Shown: positions 1 to 5,131 of the stretch, in pieces
How the letters are laid out: each line of letters opens with the position of its first letter
Position numbering within the stretch: position 1 is the stretch's first letter
NCBI GenBank assembly: GCA_030620035.1
Contig: JAUXAE010000053.1
Coordinates: 1 to 7,586 of the forward strand
Source of the DNA: Dehalococcoidales bacterium
GTDB taxonomy: Bacteria; Chloroflexota; Dehalococcoidia; Dehalococcoidales; JAUXAE01
DNA length: 7,586 bases
Direction: 5' to 3'
Made by a program: the position numbers and the translations under genes
Notes under the pieces: model-generated
What the model was told of the DNA's origin: nothing
The model's input: the letters and a program-made list of their open reading frames with translations, nothing else
The model's database searches: none

Positions 1-561
1 TTTCTTGACCGCAGGGGAACCTTCAAGCTGTTTGCCCCACAGTCAGACATAATCATCGGCATGGGCCACGGCGAGCCTGATGCCTTCACCGGCCAGAATG
101 AGGTCATTATCCTTAAGGTTGGCCAGTACGACCCCAAGGAGGTCGAGGGCAAGGTGGTAAAGCTACTCTCCTGCCAGACGGGCCGGGAGCTTGGCCCCGA
201 TGTGATAAAAAATGGCGCCTTAAGCTTTTCAGGATACACCGCCGACTATGTCTGGGTCATGGACGCCGATATGGTTTTTACTCCCTGGGCCGACGAGATG
301 GCCGCCAAGAGCCTGATGCCGGTGATGGACTCAATAAATGCCCTGCTTGATGGGGAGACGACCCAGACGGCCTTCGACCTGGAGCTGGCGGGCTACTCTA
401 GGAACGCCGAGCTGGAGGAGGACGACCTTATCAGGTCTTGCTTGAAGTTTAACCGCAAAAATGCTATTCTCCTGGGTGATACCCAGGCGCGGGTAAGGGC
501 CCGACCCAGGATAATTTTACCCTTCCCGCCACCGCCCGTAATCGTGCCTCTGGGCATCTGA
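1..561 (+). CDS. caspase-fold (clan CD, CHAT/C25-like) cysteine peptidase candidate, 5' partial
   Basis: The frame is open from base 1, so the true start lies upstream; 186 C-terminal residues are visible. Counting from the first visible codon, a hydrophobic strand leads into Gly-His-Gly (His23, bases 67-69). A second strand leads into Leu-Leu-Ser-Cys-Gln-Thr-Gly (Cys58, bases 172-174). This strand-His-Gly / strand-Cys layout, with 35 residues between the two, is the clan CD signature; gingipain has 33. After the Cys come a 'GALSFSGY' segment, a Val-Met-Asp, an amphipathic helix with LLDGETTQTAF, and 'AILLGD' near the end. These correspond to the usual C-terminal landmarks of CHAT and C25 domains. 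The chain ends in a Pro-rich tail (ILPFPPPPVIVP). Being upstream of structural genes, it could be a prohead maturation protease, but this is inference. It could also be a toxin-like or host-directed protease, or catalytically inactive. The fold call is fairly secure; the role is not. Confidence 0.62.
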   Translation, partial: FLDRRGTFKLFAPQSDIIIGMGHGEPDAFTGQNEVIILKVGQYDPKEVEGKVVKLLSCQTGRELGPDVIKNGALSFSGYTADYVWVMDADMVFTPWADEMAAKSLMPVMDSINALLDGETTQTAFDLELAGYSRNAELEEDDLIRSCLKFNRKNAILLGDTQARVRARPRIILPFPPPPVIVPLGI

Positions 562-605
562 GGGAGGTGATGCGTACAGGAAATAATACAGATAGTGTAG
601 AACAT

Positions 606-635
606 TTGACAAATAAATAAATTTGTGCTTACATT
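606..635 (+). promoter_or_regulatory. possible sigma70-type promoter
   Basis: A perfect TTGACA (606-611) is followed after 18 bases by TACATT (630-635), four of six matches to the -10 consensus. It lies in a locally AT-rich stretch within the longest gene-free gap of the window. Transcription from it would start near 642 and run straight into the hairpins at 649-695 and 724-771. Chance occurrence in AT-rich DNA is a real possibility. Confidence 0.3.
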
Positions 636-648
636 AAAGGTAATTAGT

Positions 649-700
649 AAAGGCGGGTAGTTGCCGGAATCTAAGAGGTTCGGCTACCCGCCTTTTCTCT
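649..700 (+). terminator. intrinsic terminator-like hairpin after the caspase-like gene
   Basis: Bases 649-660 (AAAGGCGGGTAG) pair perfectly with 684-695. The stem can be extended by two G-T pairs and one G-C pair to 663/681, leaving a loop of about 17 bases. The right arm ends in CCTTTTCTCTTA, a short and interrupted T-tract. It sits about 90 bases after the stop of the upstream gene. It could terminate that transcript or, because a possible promoter lies just before it, act as an attenuator for the downstream operon. Confidence 0.55.
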
Positions 701-723
701 TAGTTGGCAACTAACCCGGGAAA

Positions 724-771
724 AACGGGGCAAGCAATCTTCGCCAGGAAGGTTTGACGGCTTGCCCCGTT
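724..771 (+). other. second strong hairpin in the leader
   Basis: Bases 724-735 (AACGGGGCAAGC) are the exact reverse complement of 760-771 (GCTTGCCCCGTT). This gives a 12-bp, mostly GC stem with a 24-base loop. The T-tract after it is weak (CCTCTTTGG), so it is a poor terminator on its own. It could be the second half of a tandem terminator, an mRNA-stabilising structure, or part of a leader element together with the stem that starts at 772. Confidence 0.5.
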
Positions 772-803
772 CCTCTTTGGCAAGGTTGCTGCCCCAAAGG
801 AGG
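772..803 (+). promoter_or_regulatory. stem covering the ribosome binding site of the 810 gene
   Basis: CCTCTTTGG (772-780) can pair with CCAAAGGAGG (794-803), giving nine pairs with only G799 bulged. The paired segment contains the whole AAAGGAGG ribosome binding site (796-803), which lies six bases before the ATG at 810. This site also decides the start: an upstream in-frame ATG at 762 has no ribosome binding site and lies inside the preceding hairpin. Sequestration is inferred from pairing alone. Confidence 0.4.
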
Positions 804-809
804 CTAGAT

Positions 810-1124
810 ATGGGAGTAGCACTTCCAGACCCAAAAACAATTGTTGATTCAGTGGCAGACGGCGTGATTGAAGCCGCCGAGGGTCCTGTAAGGATAGCCA
901 AGAATGTGGCTGTCGTCGCCGAAACCTTCGCCACTGATGTCAAGACCAATATGGAGGACGTCAAGAGGCGAATGCCCGATGACCCGGCCGTCCTGGCCGA
1001 TGCCGGCGTGAAGGCCATAGGGCAGACAACCAAGGCCGGCCTCGCCATGGTCGAGGCTGTCGGCCAGGGTATCATGGACACCTTTGCCGGCGTCAAAGCA
1101 CAAATCAACCGGGTGACCGGATAG
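810..1124 (+). CDS. small helical protein, probable virion or assembly accessory
   Basis: A 104-residue protein that I do not recognise. It is rich in Ala, Val and charged residues, has no Cys, Trp or Tyr and only two Phe, and has no evident signal peptide or strong membrane segment. Residues about 11-55 and 60-103 look like long amphipathic helices broken by MPDDPA at 55-60. The start at 810 is chosen because AAAGGAGG ends six bases before it; the in-frame ATG at 762 lacks such a site. It lies 10 bases before the next gene and after the caspase-like gene. A helical protein of this size between a protease and structural genes could be a scaffold or minor capsid protein. That role rests on position only. 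Confidence 0.65.
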   Translation: MGVALPDPKTIVDSVADGVIEAAEGPVRIAKNVAVVAETFATDVKTNMEDVKRRMPDDPAVLADAGVKAIGQTTKAGLAMVEAVGQGIMDTFAGVKAQINRVTG

Positions 1125-1134
1125 GAGGTAAATT

Positions 1135-1473
1135 ATGGCAAAGAACATTCAACAGCTTTTGGTCGATGCGACCAAGTACCCGGCGGCAGTAGAGGGGATG
1201 CTGCCTGAAGGTGCCCCCGCAATCTCGGCCACCCTGGCCGATGTCGCCGGCAAGATTCCCGTGCTACCCGATTTCATAATCGAGATTCCCGATCTGCCCG
1301 CGGTACCCGAATTACCCCAGCTTCCCGCCCTACCAGGTCCCCCAGCGGGGAATGCGGCCGGGCTGCCCAGGTTTGTCACCGGAGCTAGGGTAACACCGGT
1401 TACCAAGCAGGTCATCATCCCGTCGCCGGCAGTCGGGGTAATTCCAGAAGTCATAACAAGGAGGGGATTGTAA
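1135..1473 (+). CDS. small Pro/Leu-rich protein of unknown function
   Basis: A 112-residue protein preceded by AGGAGGT (1123-1129) with five-base spacing; the ribosome binding site overlaps the stop of the gene before it. The N-terminal 40 residues are helical and Ala-rich. Residues 41-70 form a run of Leu-Pro and Val-Pro steps (PVLPDF, DLPAVPELPQLPALPGPP), probably extended or polyproline-like. The C-terminus (84-112) has ARV, then VIIPSPAVGVIP and a basic TRRGL end. This tail resembles the Pro-rich end of the caspase-like protein at the window start. The stop overlaps the next start by one base (TAATG), which implies translational coupling. It may be a virion peptide, a linker or a protease substrate; no family is recognised. 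Confidence 0.65.
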   Translation: MAKNIQQLLVDATKYPAAVEGMLPEGAPAISATLADVAGKIPVLPDFIIEIPDLPAVPELPQLPALPGPPAGNAAGLPRFVTGARVTPVTKQVIIPSPAVGVIPEVITRRGL

Positions 1474-2219
1474 TGGGAAACACTAGTGTAGTTGAGGCAA
1501 TGAAGGCGGCCGGTCTCTACAAGGATACGGGTCGAATTGAAGAGCAGATGCTCAAGACGATCTTGCCCAATGGCGAGGTCAGAGAGCACAAGATGGCCGA
1601 GATTGACTACTTCGACCTCATGATCTTCGCCGACGAGCTCGACATCGCCCTGAAGTACGAGAACCCGCTGATTCAGAGCCTGTTCGCCAAGAACGCCGTA
1701 GGGATAGCCAACCTTATCCGGGTAATCAATGTCGAAAGTGGTAGCGGCTTCAAGGATTCGGTGGGCTCGGGTAGGCAGCTGGACGCCGTACTGCTGCGGG
1801 CCGAGCAGTTCTACGACCCCGACAGCTCGACTGCCATGAGGTTGACCTGGGAGAGGGAAATCGACGAGGCCAAGGACGAGACCTTCTTTGAGGGTGCCAC
1901 CGCAGATTCCGTCCTTACCATGGCCGACGAGGAGGGCATAGCCCTGCTGGGCTTCGTCGATTTTGCCGAGCTTCCCTGCTGTTCCGCCTGGAAGCTGACG
2001 TACCTGTCGGTGGCCTACAACATCCAGATCCTGGACTTCGGCCTAACCGACTACCAGAACGCCTACCCCCTGCGAGAGCTGAAGCAGCCGCTGTTCCAGT
2101 ACCCCAAGGAGTCAATCAAGGGCGAGGTTCGGTACTTCCGGGCGGGCACTGACGATATGCAGCCGATAGGCCTCTGGATAAAGATGAGCTCCAATCTAAG
2201 GTCACTGGGTAGCAACTAG
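1473..2219 (+). CDS. unrecognised protein, candidate virion structural protein
   Basis: A 248-residue acidic protein. The start is supported by AAGGAGG (1458-1464) eight bases upstream and by the one-base overlap with the preceding stop. Residues about 5-130 are predicted mostly helical, with many charged residues (for example EIDYFDLMIFADELDIAL at 43-60). The second half is richer in beta strands, with Cys-Cys at 169-170. It ends in GEVRYFRAGTDDMQPIGLWI (217-236), which looks like two strands of a beta-sandwich. There is no signal peptide and no catalytic motif. Its position between small accessory genes and virion-like genes suggests a capsid or portal-proximal component. A major capsid protein is possible, but no HK97 or jelly-roll assignment can be made by eye. 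Confidence 0.7.
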   Translation: MGNTSVVEAMKAAGLYKDTGRIEEQMLKTILPNGEVREHKMAEIDYFDLMIFADELDIALKYENPLIQSLFAKNAVGIANLIRVINVESGSGFKDSVGSGRQLDAVLLRAEQFYDPDSSTAMRLTWEREIDEAKDETFFEGATADSVLTMADEEGIALLGFVDFAELPCCSAWKLTYLSVAYNIQILDFGLTDYQNAYPLRELKQPLFQYPKESIKGEVRYFRAGTDDMQPIGLWIKMSSNLRSLGSN

Positions 2220-2260
2220 CAAGCCGGCTAAATAATACCGCAGGCTGACGGAAGTCGACG

Positions 2261-2282
2261 CCCCCCGGCATCGGCTGGGGGG
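2261..2282 (+). other. GC-rich hairpin in the spacer before the 2309 gene
   Basis: Six C (2261-2266) pair with six G (2277-2282). The stem continues inward with G-T, G-C and C-G pairs to an ATCG tetraloop (2270-2273), nine pairs in all. No T-tract follows, so it is not an intrinsic terminator. It lies 27 bases before the start of the 306-residue virion-like gene, after a perfect 8-base palindrome AGCCGGCT at 2222-2229. An mRNA stability or processing element ahead of a strongly expressed gene is plausible. Confidence 0.45.
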
Positions 2283-2308
2283 AACTCAGCCAAAAAGGAG
2301 GTTCTACT

Positions 2309-3229
2309 ATGGGAGTAAAAACAGCAATCTATGCCCCAAGGCTTAGGGGTGACATCGATTTGGGCCTGGAGCCCAGCCGTATTGACGGTAAAGGCAACAA
2401 GCAATGGGCACGACAGGACTTTCCGGGCTTCAGGATCGCTGGTCAACCCGACCAGTTAATCACAGCGTATAGCAGCACCCAGAAGTTCGCCATCGGCACC
2501 AAGAGAGTAGAGTACGGTCGTACCTTCCGCTATGCCAAGGCTGGAGCAACTTTCACGACAGCGGACTCTGCCCGGCTAGTCAAAAATGGCAACTATGATC
2601 CCGAGATGGCAGGCCATGTAGACGTAGATGGCTTCTACGGTGACCTAGTAGATGCTATCGGAGTCGGGGGCGATTACCTCGACCTCGAAGAGACTACAAT
2701 AACAGAAAGGGTCGAAAACTTCTTCCAGGGCGGCTACGTCACTACCTTCGCCGACATAGCTGGCGTTAGAAACTTTACTACTTACTATGTGGTGTGGTCG
2801 GATGAATTAGCTACTGTCAACGCTACTAACTACACCCGGATTTACCTCGACCATCCAGTTATAACGCCCATCTCGGCCACCAATGGTATCCATTTGTTCA
2901 ACAGCCCCTACAGCAAAGTCATAGACGGTGAAAGCGCCGTTGGGTGGGCCTCCTACGTCGGCAGGGTACTCTGTGGCGATGTGCCTATCAACAACTACTT
3001 CTGGCTGCAAACGGAAGGTCCGGCCTGGGTTGCGTGCTACCAATGGAATAATGTAAATAACCCCGGCTATAACGCAAGTAAGCGGGACGTCTATGGTTAC
3101 ACGAACGGCGCCATCATTAATCAAACCACCACCGGCACGTACCAGAGGGTGGGCTACCTGCTCGCCGCTACCATACAGGGTACCGGGGATATGGGTGGTT
3201 GTTCATTCATTATGCTGCAGCTGGAGTAG
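2309..3229 (+). CDS. phage virion structural protein, capsid or decoration type
   Basis: 306 residues. The start is fixed by AAGGAGGT (2295-2302), six bases upstream. The pattern around 57-80 (TQKFAIGTKRV, then RTFRYAKAGA) and the C-terminal part (DVPINNYFWLQTEGPAWV at 224-241, later QRVGYLLAATIQGTGDMG at 279-296) recall virion proteins commonly seen in uncultivated phages. In those proteins a short N-terminal part precedes a beta-rich, aromatic and Asn-rich body. This is recalled pattern similarity, not a search result. There is no signal peptide. The gene ends in three consecutive in-frame stops (TAG TAG TAA, 3227-3235). It is followed by a small SAP/HeH-like gene, an arrangement typical of phage head modules. 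It could be the major capsid protein, a decoration protein or a fibre base. Confidence 0.65.
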   Translation: MGVKTAIYAPRLRGDIDLGLEPSRIDGKGNKQWARQDFPGFRIAGQPDQLITAYSSTQKFAIGTKRVEYGRTFRYAKAGATFTTADSARLVKNGNYDPEMAGHVDVDGFYGDLVDAIGVGGDYLDLEETTITERVENFFQGGYVTTFADIAGVRNFTTYYVVWSDELATVNATNYTRIYLDHPVITPISATNGIHLFNSPYSKVIDGESAVGWASYVGRVLCGDVPINNYFWLQTEGPAWVACYQWNNVNNPGYNASKRDVYGYTNGAIINQTTTGTYQRVGYLLAATIQGTGDMGGCSFIMLQLE

Positions 3230-3268
3230 TAGTAATCCAGAAGTAGCCAATATAAAGGAGAGCTAAAT

Positions 3269-3442
3269 ATGAGGCATTGGGAAAAGCTAAGTAAGGCTGA
3301 ACTGATACAGGCCTGTAAGGATTATGGTTTTGACACCGGGGGGGATACAGAGGAACTGATTGCCCGGCTTAAGAGGAGAAGCCAGCCTGAGCCCCCGGCT
3401 GAGCCCGTAGCTGAGCCCGAACCCGAACCCGAACCCGAATAA
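3269..3442 (+). CDS. small SAP/HeH-like helical domain protein with Pro-Glu tail
   Basis: A 57-residue protein, short enough to be missed by length filters. AAAGGAG (3254-3260) lies eight bases before the ATG. Residues about 7-36 (LSKAELIQACKDYGFDTGG, then a helix ending EELIARLKRR) fit the helix-extended loop-helix pattern of SAP, HeH/LEM and Rho-N-like domains: Leu at the helix start, Gly before the extended loop, and a second helix ending in Leu-Lys-Arg. The rest (39-57) is a Pro-Glu repeat, encoded near its end by a GAACCC hexanucleotide run (3418-3439). In phages, small proteins of this design often sit just after capsid genes and are annotated as head or head-tail accessory proteins. 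The domain might bind DNA or simply serve as a protein-contact helix pair. Confidence 0.62.
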   Translation: MRHWEKLSKAELIQACKDYGFDTGGDTEELIARLKRRSQPEPPAEPVAEPEPEPEPE

Positions 3443-3460
3443 ACCGAATAGTAGCAAGTA

Positions 3461-3507
3461 AACTTACCTCTCCTTTGAGAGGAGAGATGGATTAGGAGGT
3501 GTAAGTT
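3461..3507 (+). promoter_or_regulatory. switch-like leader covering the ribosome binding site of the 3508 gene
   Basis: AACTTAC (3461-3467) pairs with GTAAGTT (3501-3507). Next, 3469-3474 pairs with 3494-3499, with one mismatch at 3468/3500 and one T-G pair, giving 13 pairs over 14 positions. This stem buries the AGGAGGT ribosome binding site (3494-3500). The same pyrimidine strand, CTCTCCT (3468-3474), is also the exact reverse complement of AGGAGAG (3480-3486), with a five-base loop. The two structures exclude each other: one hides the ribosome binding site and the other frees it. Translational control is inferred from pairing only. Confidence 0.45.
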
Positions 3508-4137
3508 ATGCTAGAACTGCGGCCTATGCCCGAGGCCACGGTGACCCCCGGTGTCCCCAAGCTTCTGCAAGAGGGTCATTTCGTGCGCTTCACCGACAAG
3601 TGGCCCGATTCCCTGAGCCACGTCAAGGGCAAGTTCTTTCAGATTGAAAAGGTCAACCAGGTCCCCTACGACCTGAGCTACATCATACCCGAAGAGGACT
3701 TCAAGGACGTCGACATCTCAAACTCCGACGAGGGCGAGAAGATTTACCCCGAGAGCGCCAAGACCCTCTACGAGACAGTGATAGGCTTCAAGCCGGGAAA
3801 CTACATGACCTACTTATACATCCCCGCCGGCGAGTACGTGAACCGGCTTGAGTACAGCAACATGGTGCCCGATGTTAGCAGTGCCACGCGCCGCTACTTG
3901 GGGGCACTTAAGCCATCGGACAGCCCCTACGACGACAAGCGGCTCTTCACCTATTCCGTTTACCGCCTGGAGCCCCTCATTCTGCGCCTCTTCGTCGATT
4001 CGGGGATAGACTGGGAGAAGGTTGTCCTGGGCCTGACGGTGAACAAGTGCTACCTGATGCAGATAGCGGCACCGACAGCCGAGCAGTGGAAGCTGGCCAA
4101 GGTTATCCGATATTACGCCGAGCTGAGGTGGCCGTAA
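3508..4137 (+). CDS. unrecognised beta-rich protein, candidate virion protein
   Basis: 209 residues, with AGGAGGT (3494-3500) seven bases before the start. No signal peptide or membrane segment. The composition is rich in Tyr, Pro and charged residues with alternating hydrophobic patterns. Likely strands include HFVRFTDKW (24-32), KFFQIEKV (42-49), YMTYLYIPAGEYVNRLEY (99-116), LILRLFVD (157-164) and KVVLGLTV (171-178). A helix near the C-terminus (AEQWKLAKVIRYYAEL, 191-206) follows. The size and strand pattern would suit a beta-sandwich capsid, decoration or head-completion protein, but no family is recognised. It is the first of three closely spaced genes (3508, 4149, 4576). Its ribosome binding site can be hidden by the preceding leader. 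Confidence 0.65.
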   Translation: MLELRPMPEATVTPGVPKLLQEGHFVRFTDKWPDSLSHVKGKFFQIEKVNQVPYDLSYIIPEEDFKDVDISNSDEGEKIYPESAKTLYETVIGFKPGNYMTYLYIPAGEYVNRLEYSNMVPDVSSATRRYLGALKPSDSPYDDKRLFTYSVYRLEPLILRLFVDSGIDWEKVVLGLTVNKCYLMQIAAPTAEQWKLAKVIRYYAELRWP

Positions 4138-4148
4138 GGAGGTAGGAA

Positions 4149-4487
4149 ATGCCGAGCAGAGCGATAGTCATGGAGTCAACCACCGTTGTCTTCGCCAGCG
4201 AGAAGAGGAATGCCAAGATTGTGCCCAATATTCTCAAGGTGGACAACTACAACGGGTCCCAGCCGGCGGTGATTGCCCTTCAGGACCGCTTCACGAATTC
4301 AATAACCGACGGCCTTACCACCCAAACGGAGAGGACGGTTGACCGCCTGCGCACCACCGTGGACAACGGCAGCATCGAGATAATAGGTGACGAGCTCAAG
4401 AACGTTAAGGTCCTGGGTGATGCCGAGGTGACCATTGAGACCATGGACTCCGGCTGCTTCGTGACCCTGGGATACGACTTCGAATAA
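4149..4487 (+). CDS. small beta-rich protein of unknown function
   Basis: 112 residues. AAGGAGGT (4136-4143) overlaps the preceding stop and sits five bases before the ATG, so translation is probably coupled to the 3508 gene. The protein has a short N-terminal part and a segment IVPNILKVDNYNGSQPAVIAL (residues 24-44) that looks like two strands. Its C-terminal beta region is TTVDNGSIEIIGD (69-81), VKVLGDAEVTIE (86-97) and GCFVTLGYDFE. The TTVDNGSIEIIGD stretch resembles STLDQDASIQVIGN in the next gene's product, so the two may share a domain. Size and context fit a decoration, spike or head-tail accessory protein. Function not recognised. Confidence 0.62.
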   Translation: MPSRAIVMESTTVVFASEKRNAKIVPNILKVDNYNGSQPAVIALQDRFTNSITDGLTTQTERTVDRLRTTVDNGSIEIIGDELKNVKVLGDAEVTIETMDSGCFVTLGYDFE

Positions 4488-4489
4488 TC

Positions 4490-4556
4490 GGGGGAGGTAA
4501 CCCCCAGTCTAGAGATAGTAGAGGGAGAAGGGGGCAAGGCCTCAGTCTCCCTCTTT
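4490..4556 (+). terminator. tandem hairpins, second one weakly terminator-like
   Basis: A small stem, GGGGG (4490-4494) with CCCCC (4501-4505), is followed by a 9-bp perfect stem, AGAGGGAGA (4520-4528) with TCTCCCTCT (4546-4554). The second hairpin has a 17-base loop and ends in CTCTTTAGC, a weak T-tract. It could partly terminate the upstream transcript. Its right arm can instead pair with the ribosome binding site of the next gene, so a regulatory role is at least as likely. Confidence 0.4.
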
Positions 4557-4575
4557 AGCTAAAAGGAGAATATCT

Positions 4576-5127
4576 ATGCCTGAACCAGGAATACACCCGC
4601 CGCCGAAGCCGACAACGCCCAGAAAGGCGCCCTGGGACCATGTTGAGGAGCTTGTCCAGAGGCTGGACCGGCTGATAGCCCTTTATGAGGGAGTAGCCCC
4701 CCCGGGGGCGCCGCCAGGAGAGGTACCCCCTGAATGGCCGGGTTTGGCGGCGGTCATAAGCAGGCTGGACGAGATACTTAACATAATCAGGTGGCAGGCG
4801 GCCGAGGCCGTTCAAATCTACCGGGAGTCAATTAGGTCAGCAGGCGCCTTCCCGAGCGAGATGGCCAACTGGAAGAGGGGCAAGAGGCTGCTCCTCAAGG
4901 TCAAGTCCACGCTGGACCAGGACGCCTCAATACAGGTGATAGGCAACACCAAGAACACCGTGGTTGACAGCGTTGACATAAACGCGGCCCTCAACTGCGC
5001 CGCCAAAAGCAGCATATCGGTGGGCATGGCCTGGGATGACTGGCACCCCTTCATCGGCTGCACCATAACCACTCTAACGGCCCCGACGGACGGGGAACTC
5101 AAGGTCGAGGCGGTAGTACAGGAGTAA
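4576..5127 (+). CDS. two-part protein: Pro-rich/helical N-terminus and beta C-terminal domain, candidate virion protein
   Basis: 183 residues. AAAAGGAG (4561-4568) lies seven bases before the ATG. The N-terminus is Pro-rich (residues 3-19). Two similar amphipathic helices follow, around LVQRLDRLIALYEG (26-39) and AVISRLDEILNIIRW (59-73), each with an Arg-Leu-Asp motif. They are separated by a flexible Pro-Gly linker (41-56). Residues about 105-183 are beta-rich and contain STLDQDASIQVIGN (111-124), a motif resembling one in the preceding gene's product. The end has aromatic AWDDWHPF (152-159) and Cys162. There is no signal peptide. The layout suggests an oligomerising stalk joined to a small globular domain, as in spike or fibre-attachment proteins. 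Family unknown. Confidence 0.65.
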   Translation: MPEPGIHPPPKPTTPRKAPWDHVEELVQRLDRLIALYEGVAPPGAPPGEVPPEWPGLAAVISRLDEILNIIRWQAAEAVQIYRESIRSAGAFPSEMANWKRGKRLLLKVKSTLDQDASIQVIGNTKNTVVDSVDINAALNCAAKSSISVGMAWDDWHPFIGCTITTLTAPTDGELKVEAVVQE

Positions 5128-5131
5128 ATTG

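Larger units (their letters stand above)
562..809. other. gene-free spacer of 248 bases
   Basis: The longest non-coding stretch in the window. It holds a promoter-like sequence (606-635), a terminator-like hairpin (649-695), an interrupted palindrome TTAGTTG-G-CAACTAA (700-714), a second hairpin (724-771) and the stem covering the ribosome binding site (772-803). No convincing gene is seen on either strand. It separates the caspase-like gene from the structural genes. Confidence 0.6.

Noticed and set aside
570..620. Mini reading frame of 16 codons after GGGAGGTG
   Set aside because: The ribosome binding site is only about two bases from the ATG, the peptide has no recognisable pattern, and it overlaps the promoter-like sequence.
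700..714. Interrupted palindrome TTAGTTG-G-CAACTAA as an attachment site or operator
   Set aside because: There is a single copy, no integrase or repressor gene nearby and no flanking duplication; a one-base centre cannot form a hairpin loop. It is noted only within the spacer.
762..809. Upstream ATG extending the 810 gene by 16 residues
   Set aside because: It lies inside the right arm of the 724-771 hairpin and has no ribosome binding site, while the ATG at 810 has AAAGGAGG at ideal spacing.
671..1589. Long open frames on the - strand opposite the 810, 1135 and 1473 genes
   Set aside because: They have no ribosome binding sites, overlap each other and well-supported + strand genes, and read as low-complexity Ser/Thr/Ala-rich mirror translations.
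4697..4712. C/G palindrome within the 4576 gene
   Set aside because: It falls in the codons for the Pro-Pro-Gly linker and is explained by coding of Pro and Gly.
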